Shown: piece after piece, positions 8,999-18,137 of the stretch
How the letters are laid out: every line of letters begins with the position of its first letter
Numbering within the stretch: position 1 is the first letter of the stretch
Origin: Chondrinema litorale
GTDB taxonomy: Bacteria; Bacteroidota; Bacteroidia; Cytophagales; Flammeovirgaceae
Direction of reading: 5' to 3'
NCBI RefSeq assembly: GCF_026250525.1
Contig: NZ_CP111048.1
Location: 1-64,000, forward strand
Length of the DNA: 64,000 nucleotides
The notes under the pieces: generated by a model
What the model saw: the letters and a program-made list of their open reading frames with translations, nothing else
Told to the model about the DNA's origin: nothing
Database searches by the model: none
Made by a program: the position numbers and the translations under genes

Positions 8999-9709
8999 TT
9001 ATTTCTCCGGATTATAAGACCAACCTTGGTCATCATGGTAAATCATTAATTTTGTCATTCCGCCATCTACGGTAATATCTTGCCCTGTAATAAAGCTACT
9101 TTTAGCATCACACAAAAACATAACTGCATTTACAATGTCTGCCGGATTCCCCACGCGGCCAGCCGGATGTTGGTTGGCATCAGCACCTTCGTATTGTGTG
9201 TTGCTAGTATCTATCCAACCGGGAGAGATTGCATTGACTCTGGCTTTGCCAGCAAGTGTAACAGCCATTGCATGCGTAAGCGCACTAATACCACCTTTAG
9301 CTGCCGAATAGCTTTCTGTGTTAGCCTGGCTCATTTGATGGCGCGTAGAAGATATATTAATAATGCTTGCTCCGGGATTTAAATGGTCTGTAAATAATTG
9401 AGTTAAGAGAAATGGCGCCGAGACACCAATGCGAAGAACATAGTTAAAATCTTCATAAGAGCAGTTATTTAAGCCACCTTTAGTTAAACAAGCATTATTG
9501 ATTAAGAAATCAATTTTACCATAATCAGAAATAACTTTAGCCGCGAAACTTTTTAATACAGAATCGTCTGTAATGTCACCAACAAAGTAATAATTCTCTT
9601 TAATATCTATAGTGCAAACCGATACACCTTGTTTAATAAAAGCCTCACATATTGCCTTGCCAATACCTTGAGCACCACCTGTTACAACTGCTACTTTCTG
9701 TTTATTCAT
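8999..9709 (-). CDS. Short-chain dehydrogenase/reductase (SDR)
   Basis: 236-residue classical SDR oxidoreductase. The NAD(P)-binding motif TGGAQGIG is at residues 10-17 and the structural NNAC motif at 71-74. The catalytic set is Ser120/121, Tyr134 and Lys138 (YSAAK), and the family-typical ending DITVDGGMT is near residue 215. Cytosolic, full length. Substrate not predictable. It is convergent with the LysR gene and lies alone on its strand, with about 75 bp between its start and the next gene. Confidence 0.93.
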   Translation of the reverse strand: MNKQKVAVVTGGAQGIGKAICEAFIKQGVSVCTIDIKENYYFVGDITDDSVLKSFAAKVISDYGKIDFLINNACLTKGGLNNCSYEDFNYVLRIGVSAPFLLTQLFTDHLNPGASIINISSTRHQMSQANTESYSAAKGGISALTHAMAVTLAGKARVNAISPGWIDTSNTQYEGADANQHPAGRVGNPADIVNAVMFLCDAKSSFITGQDITVDGGMTKLMIYHDDQGWSYNPEK

Positions 9710-9784
9710 GTTTTGCGTTTTGTTTCAATATTAATTGTTTTTCAGTGTAGTTTGTTTACAAATTTGAGCTTCAGGTTCGATTAA

Positions 9785-10213
9785 TTATCCCCATTTAATG
9801 CAAGCAAATAATATTTTTACTCTCACATAATTTTTATTCCCTTTTATGTTTTCTTCTTTCCACTTGTTTAAGAATTGAAAAATCGCATCAGAGTTTTTGA
9901 ATGACGAAGTAGAACAAAAATTAATGATTTTTCTATCCGGAGAAACAACAAATGAAACATACAGCTTTGAGGGGGGAAAGTCTATTTCCTCTTTTGACCG
10001 TTTAAATTCGGCAATTTTTAAAAATTCTTTACTTAACTCATGTTGGTCTTCCAATGCTAATTCTTGTATATCATAAATCGAATCATTATCAATAATTTCA
10101 AGCTCACATACTTCCATTAAATGAGAAATACTACTTTTTTGCGCAAAACAATTCATTTGTGTACAAAAAGTCATGGTTAAACTTATAGCAAAACAAATTG
10201 TGAATTTTAACAT
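9785..10213 (-). CDS. Secreted hypothetical protein
   Basis: 142-residue protein with an N-terminal signal peptide (about residues 1-25, ending CFAQ). The mature part has a central strand-rich region with LYVSFVVSPDRKIINFC, faintly like TonB C-terminal-type repeats, but the match is too weak to call. There are several Cys residues. Single gene between the SDR and a serine hydrolase. I do not recognise a function. Confidence 0.6.
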   Translation of the reverse strand: MLKFTICFAISLTMTFCTQMNCFAQKSSISHLMEVCELEIIDNDSIYDIQELALEDQHELSKEFLKIAEFKRSKEEIDFPPSKLYVSFVVSPDRKIINFCSTSSFKNSDAIFQFLNKWKEENIKGNKNYVRVKILFACIKWG

Positions 10214-10272
10214 ATCAACTATATAAAGTTTTACTTATATAATGAACATTTTCTATTTGTTACAAAAGAAAC

Positions 10273-10287
10273 GCCTTTATAAAAGGC
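10273..10287 (-). terminator. Terminator of serine hydrolase gene
   Basis: A perfect 6-bp stem (gccttt/aaaggc) with a 3-nt loop lies 24 bp beyond the serine hydrolase stop. On the minus strand it is followed by a T-rich stretch (gtttcttttg); on the plus strand it is followed by attttttcatttt, so it may act in both directions. Confidence 0.65.
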
Positions 10288-10310
10288 ATTTTTTCATTTT
10301 AAGCGATGTT

Positions 10311-11735
10311 TTATTTCTCCATTTTCTTTGTGAGGTTTCCATGTCTATTAAAATGGGTGATTTTGCCATCTTTGTCTCTTTCGAAAATAAGAGCTTCACC
10401 AAGTTCATTGTCGTCTCTAATTCTGCGGAAGGTGTCACCTTCTATGTGTTTGTAAAATGTCATTGACTCCGCCGGATTGTCTGATGGTAAATCTAGCTCA
10501 ACCAATTTCCCATTCCATGTAGAAATATAAGTCTCGCTCCACCAAGGTTGTGGACTATAGTAACCCACATACTCTTGTAAATCTTTTGTGCTTTCTTTTT
10601 TAGATGAATCTGTTTTGCTCATAATTCCATTAATACCCCTTAGATATTTTGTTGGGTTTGTTCCACTTGCATTAATCATTACAGAGAAGGCTCGCTTATT
10701 TTTTAAATCGATTTGCAAAGTTGTTTGGTAACCTGGGCAACTTCCTCCATGCCCTACCCAAGTATTTCCATTTGCACCTTTGTAAACCACAAAACCTAGT
10801 CCCCAAGTGGTTTCCCAATTAGGGTCTGTCCAATGCACATTTTGCATGTATTTTAGAGTTGATGGTTTTAATATCTCCGTTGTAGTTGTATCTCTTAATC
10901 GCAATTGCCAAGAAGCAAACTTGCCTAAATCTAGCACATTAGATGAAAAGCCCGCCGCCGGTTTAATGCCTTTAGCCTGAAAGAAATTAACTTTTTCGCG
11001 GCTACCATCTCTCAAACTAGAAGTATATCCATAAGCCAATTCATTACCATACAATTGCTCAGGAAGCTCAGTTCTTGTATCTGAAAGTCCCAATGGTTCC
11101 AGTATATTTTGTTGTATATAATTATCATAAGGCATACCAGAAACTGCTTCTACAATTTCTCCTAAAAGGGTAAGACCCAGATTACTGTATTGAAAATAAG
11201 TGGAAGCAGGATATAAAGTTTCTTGATTTTTTAACCCAGAATCTACTTGCTCTTTTGTTGGAAAAGGAAAATCTGGACCTGTCCAATAAGGATAAGCCGC
11301 TTCTCTCGGAAGACCAGAAGAATGAGTTAATAATGTTCTTACAGTGATTGGACCACTTTCTGGAAACTTTTGCTCAAGTTGATAAGCAGGCAACAAATCG
11401 CTCACTAAATCATCTAAGCGAAGCTTTCCTTCATCGTACAATTTCATGATTGCGACTGAGGTAAATAACTTAGATATAGAACAAATACTGCAAATAGTAC
11501 TTGCTTTTGCTTCTATGTCTTCTTCAACATTGGCTAAACCTACAGCGCCAGACCATAACACTTCTTGATCTTCAACAACAATAGCAGTTAAACCCGGTAG
11601 CTGATCGAAATCTTTTTGAGCATCTAACCAAACTTCTACAAGTTGAAATGCTTCTGTGTAATCCTTTTTATTTTCTTGTGCATTAGCTACACCAAAGGTA
11701 AAAAAGAGCAATAGTGTGAAATAGTAGTTTTGCAT
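10311..11735 (-). CDS. Serine hydrolase, beta-lactamase / class C PBP family
   Basis: 474-residue secreted serine hydrolase. Signal peptide about residues 1-19 (ending ANAQ). The catalytic Ser-x-x-Lys is Ser86-Ile-Ser-Lys89, the Tyr-x-Asn motif is Tyr183-Ser-Asn185, and a GHGGSCPG motif near residue 330 takes the place of the KTG box, as in many esterase-like members. The roughly 90 residues after the domain form a beta-rich C-terminal extension (DUF3471-like). The family includes D-aminopeptidases, esterases and beta-lactamases, so the substrate is open. Monocistronic, with a terminator at 10273-10287. Confidence 0.92.
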   Translation of the reverse strand: MQNYYFTLLLFFTFGVANAQENKKDYTEAFQLVEVWLDAQKDFDQLPGLTAIVVEDQEVLWSGAVGLANVEEDIEAKASTICSICSISKLFTSVAIMKLYDEGKLRLDDLVSDLLPAYQLEQKFPESGPITVRTLLTHSSGLPREAAYPYWTGPDFPFPTKEQVDSGLKNQETLYPASTYFQYSNLGLTLLGEIVEAVSGMPYDNYIQQNILEPLGLSDTRTELPEQLYGNELAYGYTSSLRDGSREKVNFFQAKGIKPAAGFSSNVLDLGKFASWQLRLRDTTTTEILKPSTLKYMQNVHWTDPNWETTWGLGFVVYKGANGNTWVGHGGSCPGYQTTLQIDLKNKRAFSVMINASGTNPTKYLRGINGIMSKTDSSKKESTKDLQEYVGYYSPQPWWSETYISTWNGKLVELDLPSDNPAESMTFYKHIEGDTFRRIRDDNELGEALIFERDKDGKITHFNRHGNLTKKMEK

Positions 11736-11852
11736 ATTTTCTTTTGTGTTTAATGGGTAATCATACCGATGATTTTCCCTTAAATATGCAAAGATTTACA
11801 CTAATTACATAGGTTTGTTTATGCTTGAGGTTTCAATGAATTTATATAACCA

Positions 11853-12420
11853 TCAGTTCGCATTTCTGTGAGATTCTGCTAAATCGGTAGGCGTGTGCCC
11901 AAATTGTTTTTTAAAAGTAAATGAAAAATGAGACAAGGTTTCGAATCCTAAATCAAGGTAAATTTCTGTAGGTCTTTTACTTGCCTTTTCAATTAAAAAG
12001 TAAGCTTCTTCCAAGTGCTTTTTTATTAGTCATCGGTTGGGTGTATCGTTAAAAATCTGTTTAAAATCTCTTTTAAAAGCAGACAAACTTCTACCTATTA
12101 AATAGGCAAAGCGATCTATACTTACATTGAATTTATAATTGCGATTCATAAACTCTTCTAGATCGACTTTTTGGGGCATACCATAATCAAATAAAATTGC
12201 TGTTAGTTCTGGTTGATTCTGTAATAAAATTAGCAAAAGCTCTTCACGCTTTACATTGTCAAATACTTTGTTAATATCATTGCTAATTTTGTAATATAAC
12301 ATGAGTGAATCGATAAACTATCAATTCCCCCATCTGGTACCGATTGATATTGCTGAAACTTCTGCTCCGTTTTTTCATAGTTTTCATGTCTTCATGTTTG
12401 TAGAATTTTATACTACAAAA
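11853..12420 (-). pseudogene. AraC-family regulator broken by TGA and frameshift
   Basis: The minus strand from 12302 encodes an AraC-type HTH part (DRFAYLIGRSLSAFKRDFKQIF) that ends at a TGA (12030-12032), exactly where AraC proteins carry the conserved Trp of 'P-x-R-W-L'. Reading through in the same frame restores a normal C-terminus (LIKKHLEEAYFLIEKAS, then DLGFETLSHFSFTFKKQFG) to a TGA at 11853-11855. TGG to TGA is therefore a one-base nonsense change. Upstream of 12302 the homology continues in another frame (QQYQSVPDGGIDSLSIHS), so a frameshift lies near 12300; another is likely near 12390. No intact N-terminus was found. Confidence 0.8.
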
Positions 12421-12490
12421 GTCAGCGTAAAATGATTAGGTATGTATCCTGAAAAGTCCAAAGTTACTGTATTGAAAGGTTCAGGTTTGA

Positions 12491-13216
12491 TTATTTTTTG
12501 TAGTAAAGATTCAAACTAAAATCATCATAATTTTTCCAATTACCTTTTTCTAATCCTATAAGGTTATCATACACAGTTTTACTACTAAAAATTTTAAATC
12601 CATATAAGACTTTATCACCCATGCCCATTGTAAGAAAAAATGATAATTGAAAAGTTTCAGCCGGAAATTGGGCTTTGAACTCATTTTGGAGCTGATTTTC
12701 TATCGAAGCATTTTTCAACTTCTCAAGTTTATTTAAATAAATATGAACCTCAAACTCACCTTCGAATCTAAGCCAGTTAGGAAGTTTATTTTCAAATAGA
12801 ATTAAATTTTTGGTCCCTCTCTCTTCTAGTAAAAATTTTCTACCAGATTCTATTGAAGGGAATTGAAATAATTTGGGTATTAATGGAATAAAATCTTCTC
12901 TAATTAAAGAGAAAAAACTGTCTTTATTAATCTTATAAACTTCTTCACCTCGCAATAATGTATTACAAGAAAAACAAACAAAAATATTATCAACAAATTG
13001 GTTACTATTTATTATTGAAATTTCATAGTCAGACCCACAACGCCCTATCTCATTTCCTTTATGGAATTTCCATTTTTCTCTTATTATAGGTAACTTTTCT
13101 TTTGAATCATAATAATAACTTTCTTCAACCGTATCTTGCTTTGATGAACTAGGGAAAATACCAATTAAATAATTCGATGAATTTAATCTGTATTTGTTGA
13201 AAATTTTAACTTCCAT
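12491..13216 (-). CDS. Hypothetical protein
   Basis: 241-residue protein that I do not recognise. No signal peptide or membrane segment. It contains a CFSCNTLLRGEE stretch near residue 85 (one possible Cys pair) and a C-terminal half rich in Lys, Leu and Phe that ends DDFSLNLYYKK. The sequence is low in Ala and Gly, and the reading frame is clean. It sits between the AraC pseudogene and the HAD phosphatase, with 62 bp to the latter. It could be a small orphan of recent transfer. Confidence 0.6.
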   Translation of the reverse strand: MEVKIFNKYRLNSSNYLIGIFPSSSKQDTVEESYYYDSKEKLPIIREKWKFHKGNEIGRCGSDYEISIINSNQFVDNIFVCFSCNTLLRGEEVYKINKDSFFSLIREDFIPLIPKLFQFPSIESGRKFLLEERGTKNLILFENKLPNWLRFEGEFEVHIYLNKLEKLKNASIENQLQNEFKAQFPAETFQLSFFLTMGMGDKVLYGFKIFSSKTVYDNLIGLEKGNWKNYDDFSLNLYYKK

Positions 13217-13278
13217 TTTTGATGAAATAATTTATTATTTACCTCCTAAGTTCACTAAATAAATCATTAAGCAAAAAT

Positions 13279-13896
13279 CTATTTTATTCCTATCTGTGAT
13301 GTAATTTCCCCTAAATCACTTATTTCAAAAACCTCTTTTACTTCGCTTTTCCTGTTTACTTTTAAATAATTCCAAGCCATTTGTTTTGCGCCTACAATAT
13401 CTGATTTATAAGAATCTCCAACCATTAATATCTCATCTGGTGTGTTGGCTGTTAGCGTTTCTACTTCTTTAAAAATCTTCTGCTCTGGTTTTAAACATCC
13501 ATAATCACAAGAAAAAATCATATCATCAAAGTACTTATTTAGATTGTTATCGAAAATGGGTTTCTTGTATGGTGATGCTAAATTGGAAATCAAAAAAAGC
13601 CTGTAGTTTTTACTCAGCTCCTCCAAAACATTATATACTTCTTTGTAAATCACAACTGAGTTTAATTCCTTTTCTAACTCTTCCTTTCTTTCAGTATATA
13701 GTTCTTTAAACTCTGATGGCAAAAGCTCAAATAAGTTGTCCAGTTCTTTCGTCATCAGTAGATAAGTGTAAGCAGAAATATCCAAACCAAAACCATTGTG
13801 AGAACTTCGATATAAGTTTAAAAAGAAGTTGTTTGGCTCTTTAATCTCAACCAATGTATTATACAAATCAAAAACTACTACCTTAATATTCTTCAT
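13279..13896 (-). CDS. HAD-superfamily hydrolase
   Basis: 205-residue haloacid dehalogenase-like phosphatase. Motif I is VVFDLYNT with nucleophile Asp10; the usual second Asp two residues on is Tyr12 here (D-L-Y-N-T, a common variant in dehalogenase-type members). Motif II is LFLISNLASP near residue 107, motif III KPEQKIF near 143, and motif IV MVGDSYKSDIVGAK near 160. A helical cap lies between motifs I and II. Cytosolic. A possible -7 element (TAAATTTG, minus strand 13913-13920) lies 17 bp upstream of the ATG. Substrate unknown. Confidence 0.88.
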   Translation of the reverse strand: MKNIKVVVFDLYNTLVEIKEPNNFFLNLYRSSHNGFGLDISAYTYLLMTKELDNLFELLPSEFKELYTERKEELEKELNSVVIYKEVYNVLEELSKNYRLFLISNLASPYKKPIFDNNLNKYFDDMIFSCDYGCLKPEQKIFKEVETLTANTPDEILMVGDSYKSDIVGAKQMAWNYLKVNRKSEVKEVFEISDLGEITSQIGIK

Positions 13897-13951
13897 TAAA
13901 AAACAAAGCTTCCAAATTTATAATAACCAAATCTATGCTTTTAAAGCTAAG

Positions 13952-16900
13952 CTATTTAATTATAGTAATCGGAAAATCGTTGCCATAACCATAAATTGTT
14001 GGAAATTGTAAGCTTCCTTTATACTTCTCAGATAGTTCTGGCACTTTTTCATCTAGATAAGCACTCAATTCCTTTACTGTGATTTTCTTATCTGCACTTG
14101 CTCCATCGGCTGCACCTTTTAAACCTTCTAATACAGCGTAAGTAAATAATCCATGACCTAAAGTAGCAAACTCTGTGGCAAACTGATCTGATCCTGTAGC
14201 AGCCAACCAATAAGTTCCAGTACTTCTTGCCAGTTGTGCAATTGCCTTTTCTTCTGCTGCTCCTCGCATCGCCAACATCTCTGCCATCGCTCCTGATTGG
14301 CATGCATCAAATATGAATAACTGTTTTTGGGCTTTCAAGTTCAAAGAAAATGCTTCTAGCTCCTCGGCAGAAATTCCCTTCGAACTTAAAACTTCGTTAT
14401 TTTCGTGCAAGCGGGTTACATCGTGAGGGATTAAATAAAACAAAGGATTATCGTCTATACTTATTACTCCATGCCCAGCAAAATAGAAAATGAATACATC
14501 CTCTTGCTTAGCATTTTCTTTAATCTGATTAAAAACTGATTGAATTGTGGTTTTCGTTGCATTGGCATCCTGCAATAATGAAACATTTACCGAGCCAAAT
14601 ATACTGGTTGCATTCGATTCAATAGATTCTTTAAAAGCCATTGCATCTGGCAAAGCATAATTCAAATTATACTTTGGATTTTTGTAATTATTAACGCCAA
14701 TTACCAACATATGCAGATTAGTAGTTTTCTCTGAACCCTGAAAAAAGATAGTAATTTCATCAGGTTGAGATTCTGTTCTGTCTGTGTTGAATGCAGTAGC
14801 TTTGATATTGTTTGTACCATTTACCAAAGAAATTTCAAAGTCTTTGGTTTGCCCATTTGGTTTAAAGCCACGCTGTGTAGTCTGCACGATCTTACCATTG
14901 TGGTAAAGTCTAATTTCATCTACTCCTCCACCCTGATCTTTGGCTAAAACCTGAACTGTAACAGTAGGTTTAGTTGATTTTGTTTGGTTTGCAGGACTTG
15001 TAATCTTAACTGTAGGAGGAAGTTTAAAATCGTCAACATCTTGCAGTGTCTCCTCAAATTTGCCACCTGAAACTATACGACCTAATAGGTTTGGTGAGTA
15101 GTATTTCTCAAAAAAACTTGCTAATGGAACAGTGTTTAATCCATCCACATAATGCAATGCATTCATGCCTTTTTGAGTACCATCAAACCTACCATCTGGT
15201 GTGTAAATTACATAATCTTCAGATCCAGAAATCGCTACTATACTAGCAAGTAACTCTCCTGTTGAGCTATTCCATAACCTCACAAATCCATCTTCGCTTG
15301 TACTTGTAATGATTTTCCCATCTTTAGAATAGCTAACACTTTTAATTCTACTATTTAACTCTTTAAACTTTTTTATCTGTTTGCCAGTAGAGACTTCCCA
15401 AATTTCAATCTGATCGTTACTAAAACTTCCCCAAGCTATGTATCGGCTATCAGGACTAAATGCTATACTTTCAGCAGAACCCTCAGCTTCAAATGTAACT
15501 ACTTCATTTCCTGTGTGTGCATCCCAAACTCTACCGCAAGACGAAGCAATATAGTGGCCATCTGGACTGTAAGCTATACTACCCATACCACCATAATTTC
15601 CTTCTAGTGAATAGATTATTTTCTGCTTTTTTATATCCCACACTTTAAGCATATTTCTAGTAGAAAAGCTCCTGCCATTTACTGCAATTGCCAAATATTT
15701 AGCATCTGGACTGTATGCGATAGCATTTACATCATTATCTACTTTAAAAGTTCTATATAATTCTCCGGTTTCTATCGACCAAATTTTTGCTATATATTCA
15801 TAACCATCTTTAAAACTACCACCATTTAAACCACCAATAGCTATGTATTTACTATCTGGGCTAAAGGCTATTCTGTTTATAAAATCATCTGAACTAAAAG
15901 ATTCTTCTACCAGTGTACGGATAATGCGATTTGTACTCGTCTCTCTAATATTTACCTTAATTTCATCAACTGAATAAATTGATTCAATATGTTCTCCATC
16001 ACCCGAAGCGAAATACTTGTTATCTGGACTGTATGCCAAACATGTAACCTGATACTTGTGATCTAAGAAAGACTGTAAAGGTTGTTTTGTTTTTGTACTC
16101 CAAAACTTTACACTTCCATCTGCATAACCCACTGACAGTTTATTCTCATTGGGGCTAAATAATCCGCTTCGAGCAATACTGGTTAATCCTTTTAATGTTT
16201 TAATTAAATTGCCTGAGTTAAAATCCCATATCTCGATAGTTTTATCTTCGTTGCCAGTGGCAAATTGCTTTGTGACAGGATTCATAGCCACGCTAAGCAC
16301 GCCATCTCCCATTTCTGTACCTTTCTTAATTATTTTTATCGCTTTTGAAGTAGCTAAATCCCAAATCCGAATTGTATTATCTTGACTAGTTGAGATTATA
16401 AACTTACTATCATTACTAAAGCAAATGGACGATGGCCAATATTCGTGGCCTTCTAAATAATAGGATATTTCTTCCTTTAAATTCCAAATACCAATAGATT
16501 TATCTTCTGCATTTATTGTGGCTATAAATTTACCGTCGGGGCTAAAAGTAACATGTGACCCAAACTTGCGAAACGCTTTTATTTCTTTAACTAAATTACC
16601 AGAAGCCACATCCCATAATAATATTTTACCTTCTTCCCCAGTAGAAGCAAGCATTTTACCATCAGGACTAAACGAAACACCTCTCACATGTTTGGCTTGG
16701 CTGTCCATTTCATGTAAAAATTCTCCTGTTGCCACATTTAATATTTTCACCTTGCCATCACCTCCGCCAGTTGCCAGATATCTACCATCGTGACTAAAAT
16801 TCATATCGCCTATAAATTGGCTGTGAGCCGAAATGGACTTAATCAATTTACCTGTAGCTGTCTCCCAAAAAACAATATTGCTACCAGTTGATGAAACTAT

Positions 16901-17179
16901 ATATTTATTATCGGGACTAATTGCTACATGACTTACAATTTTTCCACTATTAGTAAATGTTCTTATCTCACGACCTGTTTCTACTTCCCAAAGTTTTAAA
17001 GAATTATCTTCGCTTGCTGAGCATATAAATAGCCCATCTTTACTATAAGCGATATCTCTCACTTCATCTGCATGGCCTAAGTTCGCTACCAATTGCATCT
17101 GAGCAAATGCAAACTGAAGGTTAAATAGAATAGAAAAAAACAGTAAAATTATTCTGATAATAGTAGTGCTGTTTTGCAT
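13952..17179 (-). CDS. Secreted WD40 (14 repeats) - caspase-like peptidase fusion
   Basis: 1075-residue protein. Residues 1-26 are a signal peptide (ends AFAQ). Residues about 31-647 hold fourteen WD40-type repeats with SPDGK/SPDSKYIA turns and xIWD/xLWE strand ends, enough for two seven-bladed propellers. A linker with YTPDGRFDG follows, then an Ig-like segment (about 720-815: PTVKITSPANQT, then NGTNNIKATAFN), then a C14 caspase-like domain (about 818-1070). The catalytic dyad is His903 (FYFAGHG) and Cys960 (FDACQSG). Caspase/metacaspase-type peptidases cleave after Lys/Arg or Asp; this one would act in the periplasm or outside the cell. The propellers are probable ligand- or substrate-sensing platforms (inference). 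No processing partner is visible nearby; the HAD gene follows 55 bp downstream. Confidence 0.92.
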   Translation of the reverse strand: MQNSTTIIRIILLFFSILFNLQFAFAQMQLVANLGHADEVRDIAYSKDGLFICSASEDNSLKLWEVETGREIRTFTNSGKIVSHVAISPDNKYIVSSTGSNIVFWETATGKLIKSISAHSQFIGDMNFSHDGRYLATGGGDGKVKILNVATGEFLHEMDSQAKHVRGVSFSPDGKMLASTGEEGKILLWDVASGNLVKEIKAFRKFGSHVTFSPDGKFIATINAEDKSIGIWNLKEEISYYLEGHEYWPSSICFSNDSKFIISTSQDNTIRIWDLATSKAIKIIKKGTEMGDGVLSVAMNPVTKQFATGNEDKTIEIWDFNSGNLIKTLKGLTSIARSGLFSPNENKLSVGYADGSVKFWSTKTKQPLQSFLDHKYQVTCLAYSPDNKYFASGDGEHIESIYSVDEIKVNIRETSTNRIIRTLVEESFSSDDFINRIAFSPDSKYIAIGGLNGGSFKDGYEYIAKIWSIETGELYRTFKVDNDVNAIAYSPDAKYLAIAVNGRSFSTRNMLKVWDIKKQKIIYSLEGNYGGMGSIAYSPDGHYIASSCGRVWDAHTGNEVVTFEAEGSAESIAFSPDSRYIAWGSFSNDQIEIWEVSTGKQIKKFKELNSRIKSVSYSKDGKIITSTSEDGFVRLWNSSTGELLASIVAISGSEDYVIYTPDGRFDGTQKGMNALHYVDGLNTVPLASFFEKYYSPNLLGRIVSGGKFEETLQDVDDFKLPPTVKITSPANQTKSTKPTVTVQVLAKDQGGGVDEIRLYHNGKIVQTTQRGFKPNGQTKDFEISLVNGTNNIKATAFNTDRTESQPDEITIFFQGSEKTTNLHMLVIGVNNYKNPKYNLNYALPDAMAFKESIESNATSIFGSVNVSLLQDANATKTTIQSVFNQIKENAKQEDVFIFYFAGHGVISIDDNPLFYLIPHDVTRLHENNEVLSSKGISAEELEAFSLNLKAQKQLFIFDACQSGAMAEMLAMRGAAEEKAIAQLARSTGTYWLAATGSDQFATEFATLGHGLFTYAVLEGLKGAADGASADKKITVKELSAYLDEKVPELSEKYKGSLQFPTIYGYGNDFPITIIK

Positions 17180-17369
17180 AGTAGATTGATGTAATATTAA
17201 TAACGATTAAAAAATATTTACTACAAAACGGCTGCTGCAAAGTTGAATTGAATAAGGTTGCTTGAATTATTTAGACAATATTAGAATATTGCTCTTTTAA
17301 AACAGGATTTTTATATCTGTTAGATTTAAAAGGAATTTACGTAAAGTTGTAGGTAGTTGTAAAGAATGA

Positions 17370-18047
17370 TTATTTTCTAAATCTTAATCTTTTATGTATA
17401 GTCAGTTTTTTCTCAGGATAAAAAACATTCTCTCTGGTAATCAACTTATTTTTCTTCACCTCAAATATTATTTTATACCAAAAGGTATCATAATCTAATA
17501 TATCAAGCTCATGGTATCTTCTAATTATAAATACATTTGCCCGAGGATTTTTAATTTGGTAATAGAAAGTATCTATTGCTGAGTGAAAGCCAGGACTCAT
17601 CAAGAAACTAAATTTGTTCAACTCTTGATTCTTTAACCAACTGGTTTCATTAATATAAAACTCAACTGAATCATTAATATAAATTAAATCTTTTGCAGGT
17701 GATGTTTCTGATATACTTTTAGAAATAAATTTTATACGATTTGATAAAGTATCAATACTCTCAGTAATAAAAATACTATCGTAATAAGAACTTGTAAATT
17801 CTAATTGCTTCTCGTTTATCACCTTCCAAGTGCCGTAAGAGCTACCAGAAATCATGTGTCCACTATAAGAGAATTCAAATGTGCTATCTTCTTTAAGTGT
17901 CAAGTTTGCATTTTGATCATAGTTATATTTCCCTATGTATCTAGCATAATTTTTCACTTGGCAAGCAGCTAAAAACATTACTATTATCACACAAGAAAAT
18001 AGAGTAATATTGAATTTTAAAAAGATTGTCTTTAGCGTACTAAGCAT
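17370..18047 (-). CDS. Lipoprotein, hypothetical (lipocalin-like N-terminus)
   Basis: 225-residue lipoprotein: a hydrophobic leader with lipobox FLAAC (Cys29). The mature N-terminus (GKYNYDQNANLTLKEDSTFE, then GTWKVINEKQLEFTS) has the alternating strand pattern of Bacteroidota lipocalin-like or 'copper resistance NlpE'-type barrels, but no diagnostic residue settles it. It begins 90 bp beyond the GH29 fucosidase stop, with a terminator between, so it is probably transcribed alone. Function unknown. Confidence 0.7.
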   Translation of the reverse strand: MLSTLKTIFLKFNITLFSCVIIVMFLAACQVKNYARYIGKYNYDQNANLTLKEDSTFEFSYSGHMISGSSYGTWKVINEKQLEFTSSYYDSIFITESIDTLSNRIKFISKSISETSPAKDLIYINDSVEFYINETSWLKNQELNKFSFLMSPGFHSAIDTFYYQIKNPRANVFIIRRYHELDILDYDTFWYKIIFEVKKNKLITRENVFYPEKKLTIHKRLRFRK

Positions 18048-18086
18048 ACTTTACTGATTATATGTAAGCCATTTAAAAGCAAAAAT

Positions 18087-18121
18087 ATACCTCCAAATCT
18101 ATTTGCAAGAAATGGAGGTAT
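18087..18121 (-). terminator. Terminator of fucosidase gene
   Basis: A 9-bp perfect stem (atacctcca/tggaggtat) with a 17-nt loop starts 17 bp beyond the fucosidase stop on the minus strand and is followed by atttttgctttt. The plus-strand side is also T-rich, so it may be bidirectional. Confidence 0.7.
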
Positions 18122-18137
18122 CATATTTTTTTATATC

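Noticed and set aside
9765..9780. GGTTCGA-like string resembling a tRNA T-loop
   Set aside because: No acceptor stem, D-arm or anticodon arm can be folded around it.
10242..10466. 74-codon plus-strand ORF over the serine hydrolase 3' end
   Set aside because: It overlaps the convincing minus-strand gene and the terminator; its apparent length comes from low-stop antisense sequence.
12421..12490. Reading PEPFNTVTLDFSGYIPNH upstream of the AraC remnant
   Set aside because: About 25 codons with no start and no recognised family; might belong to the decayed regulator's 5' end or to nothing.
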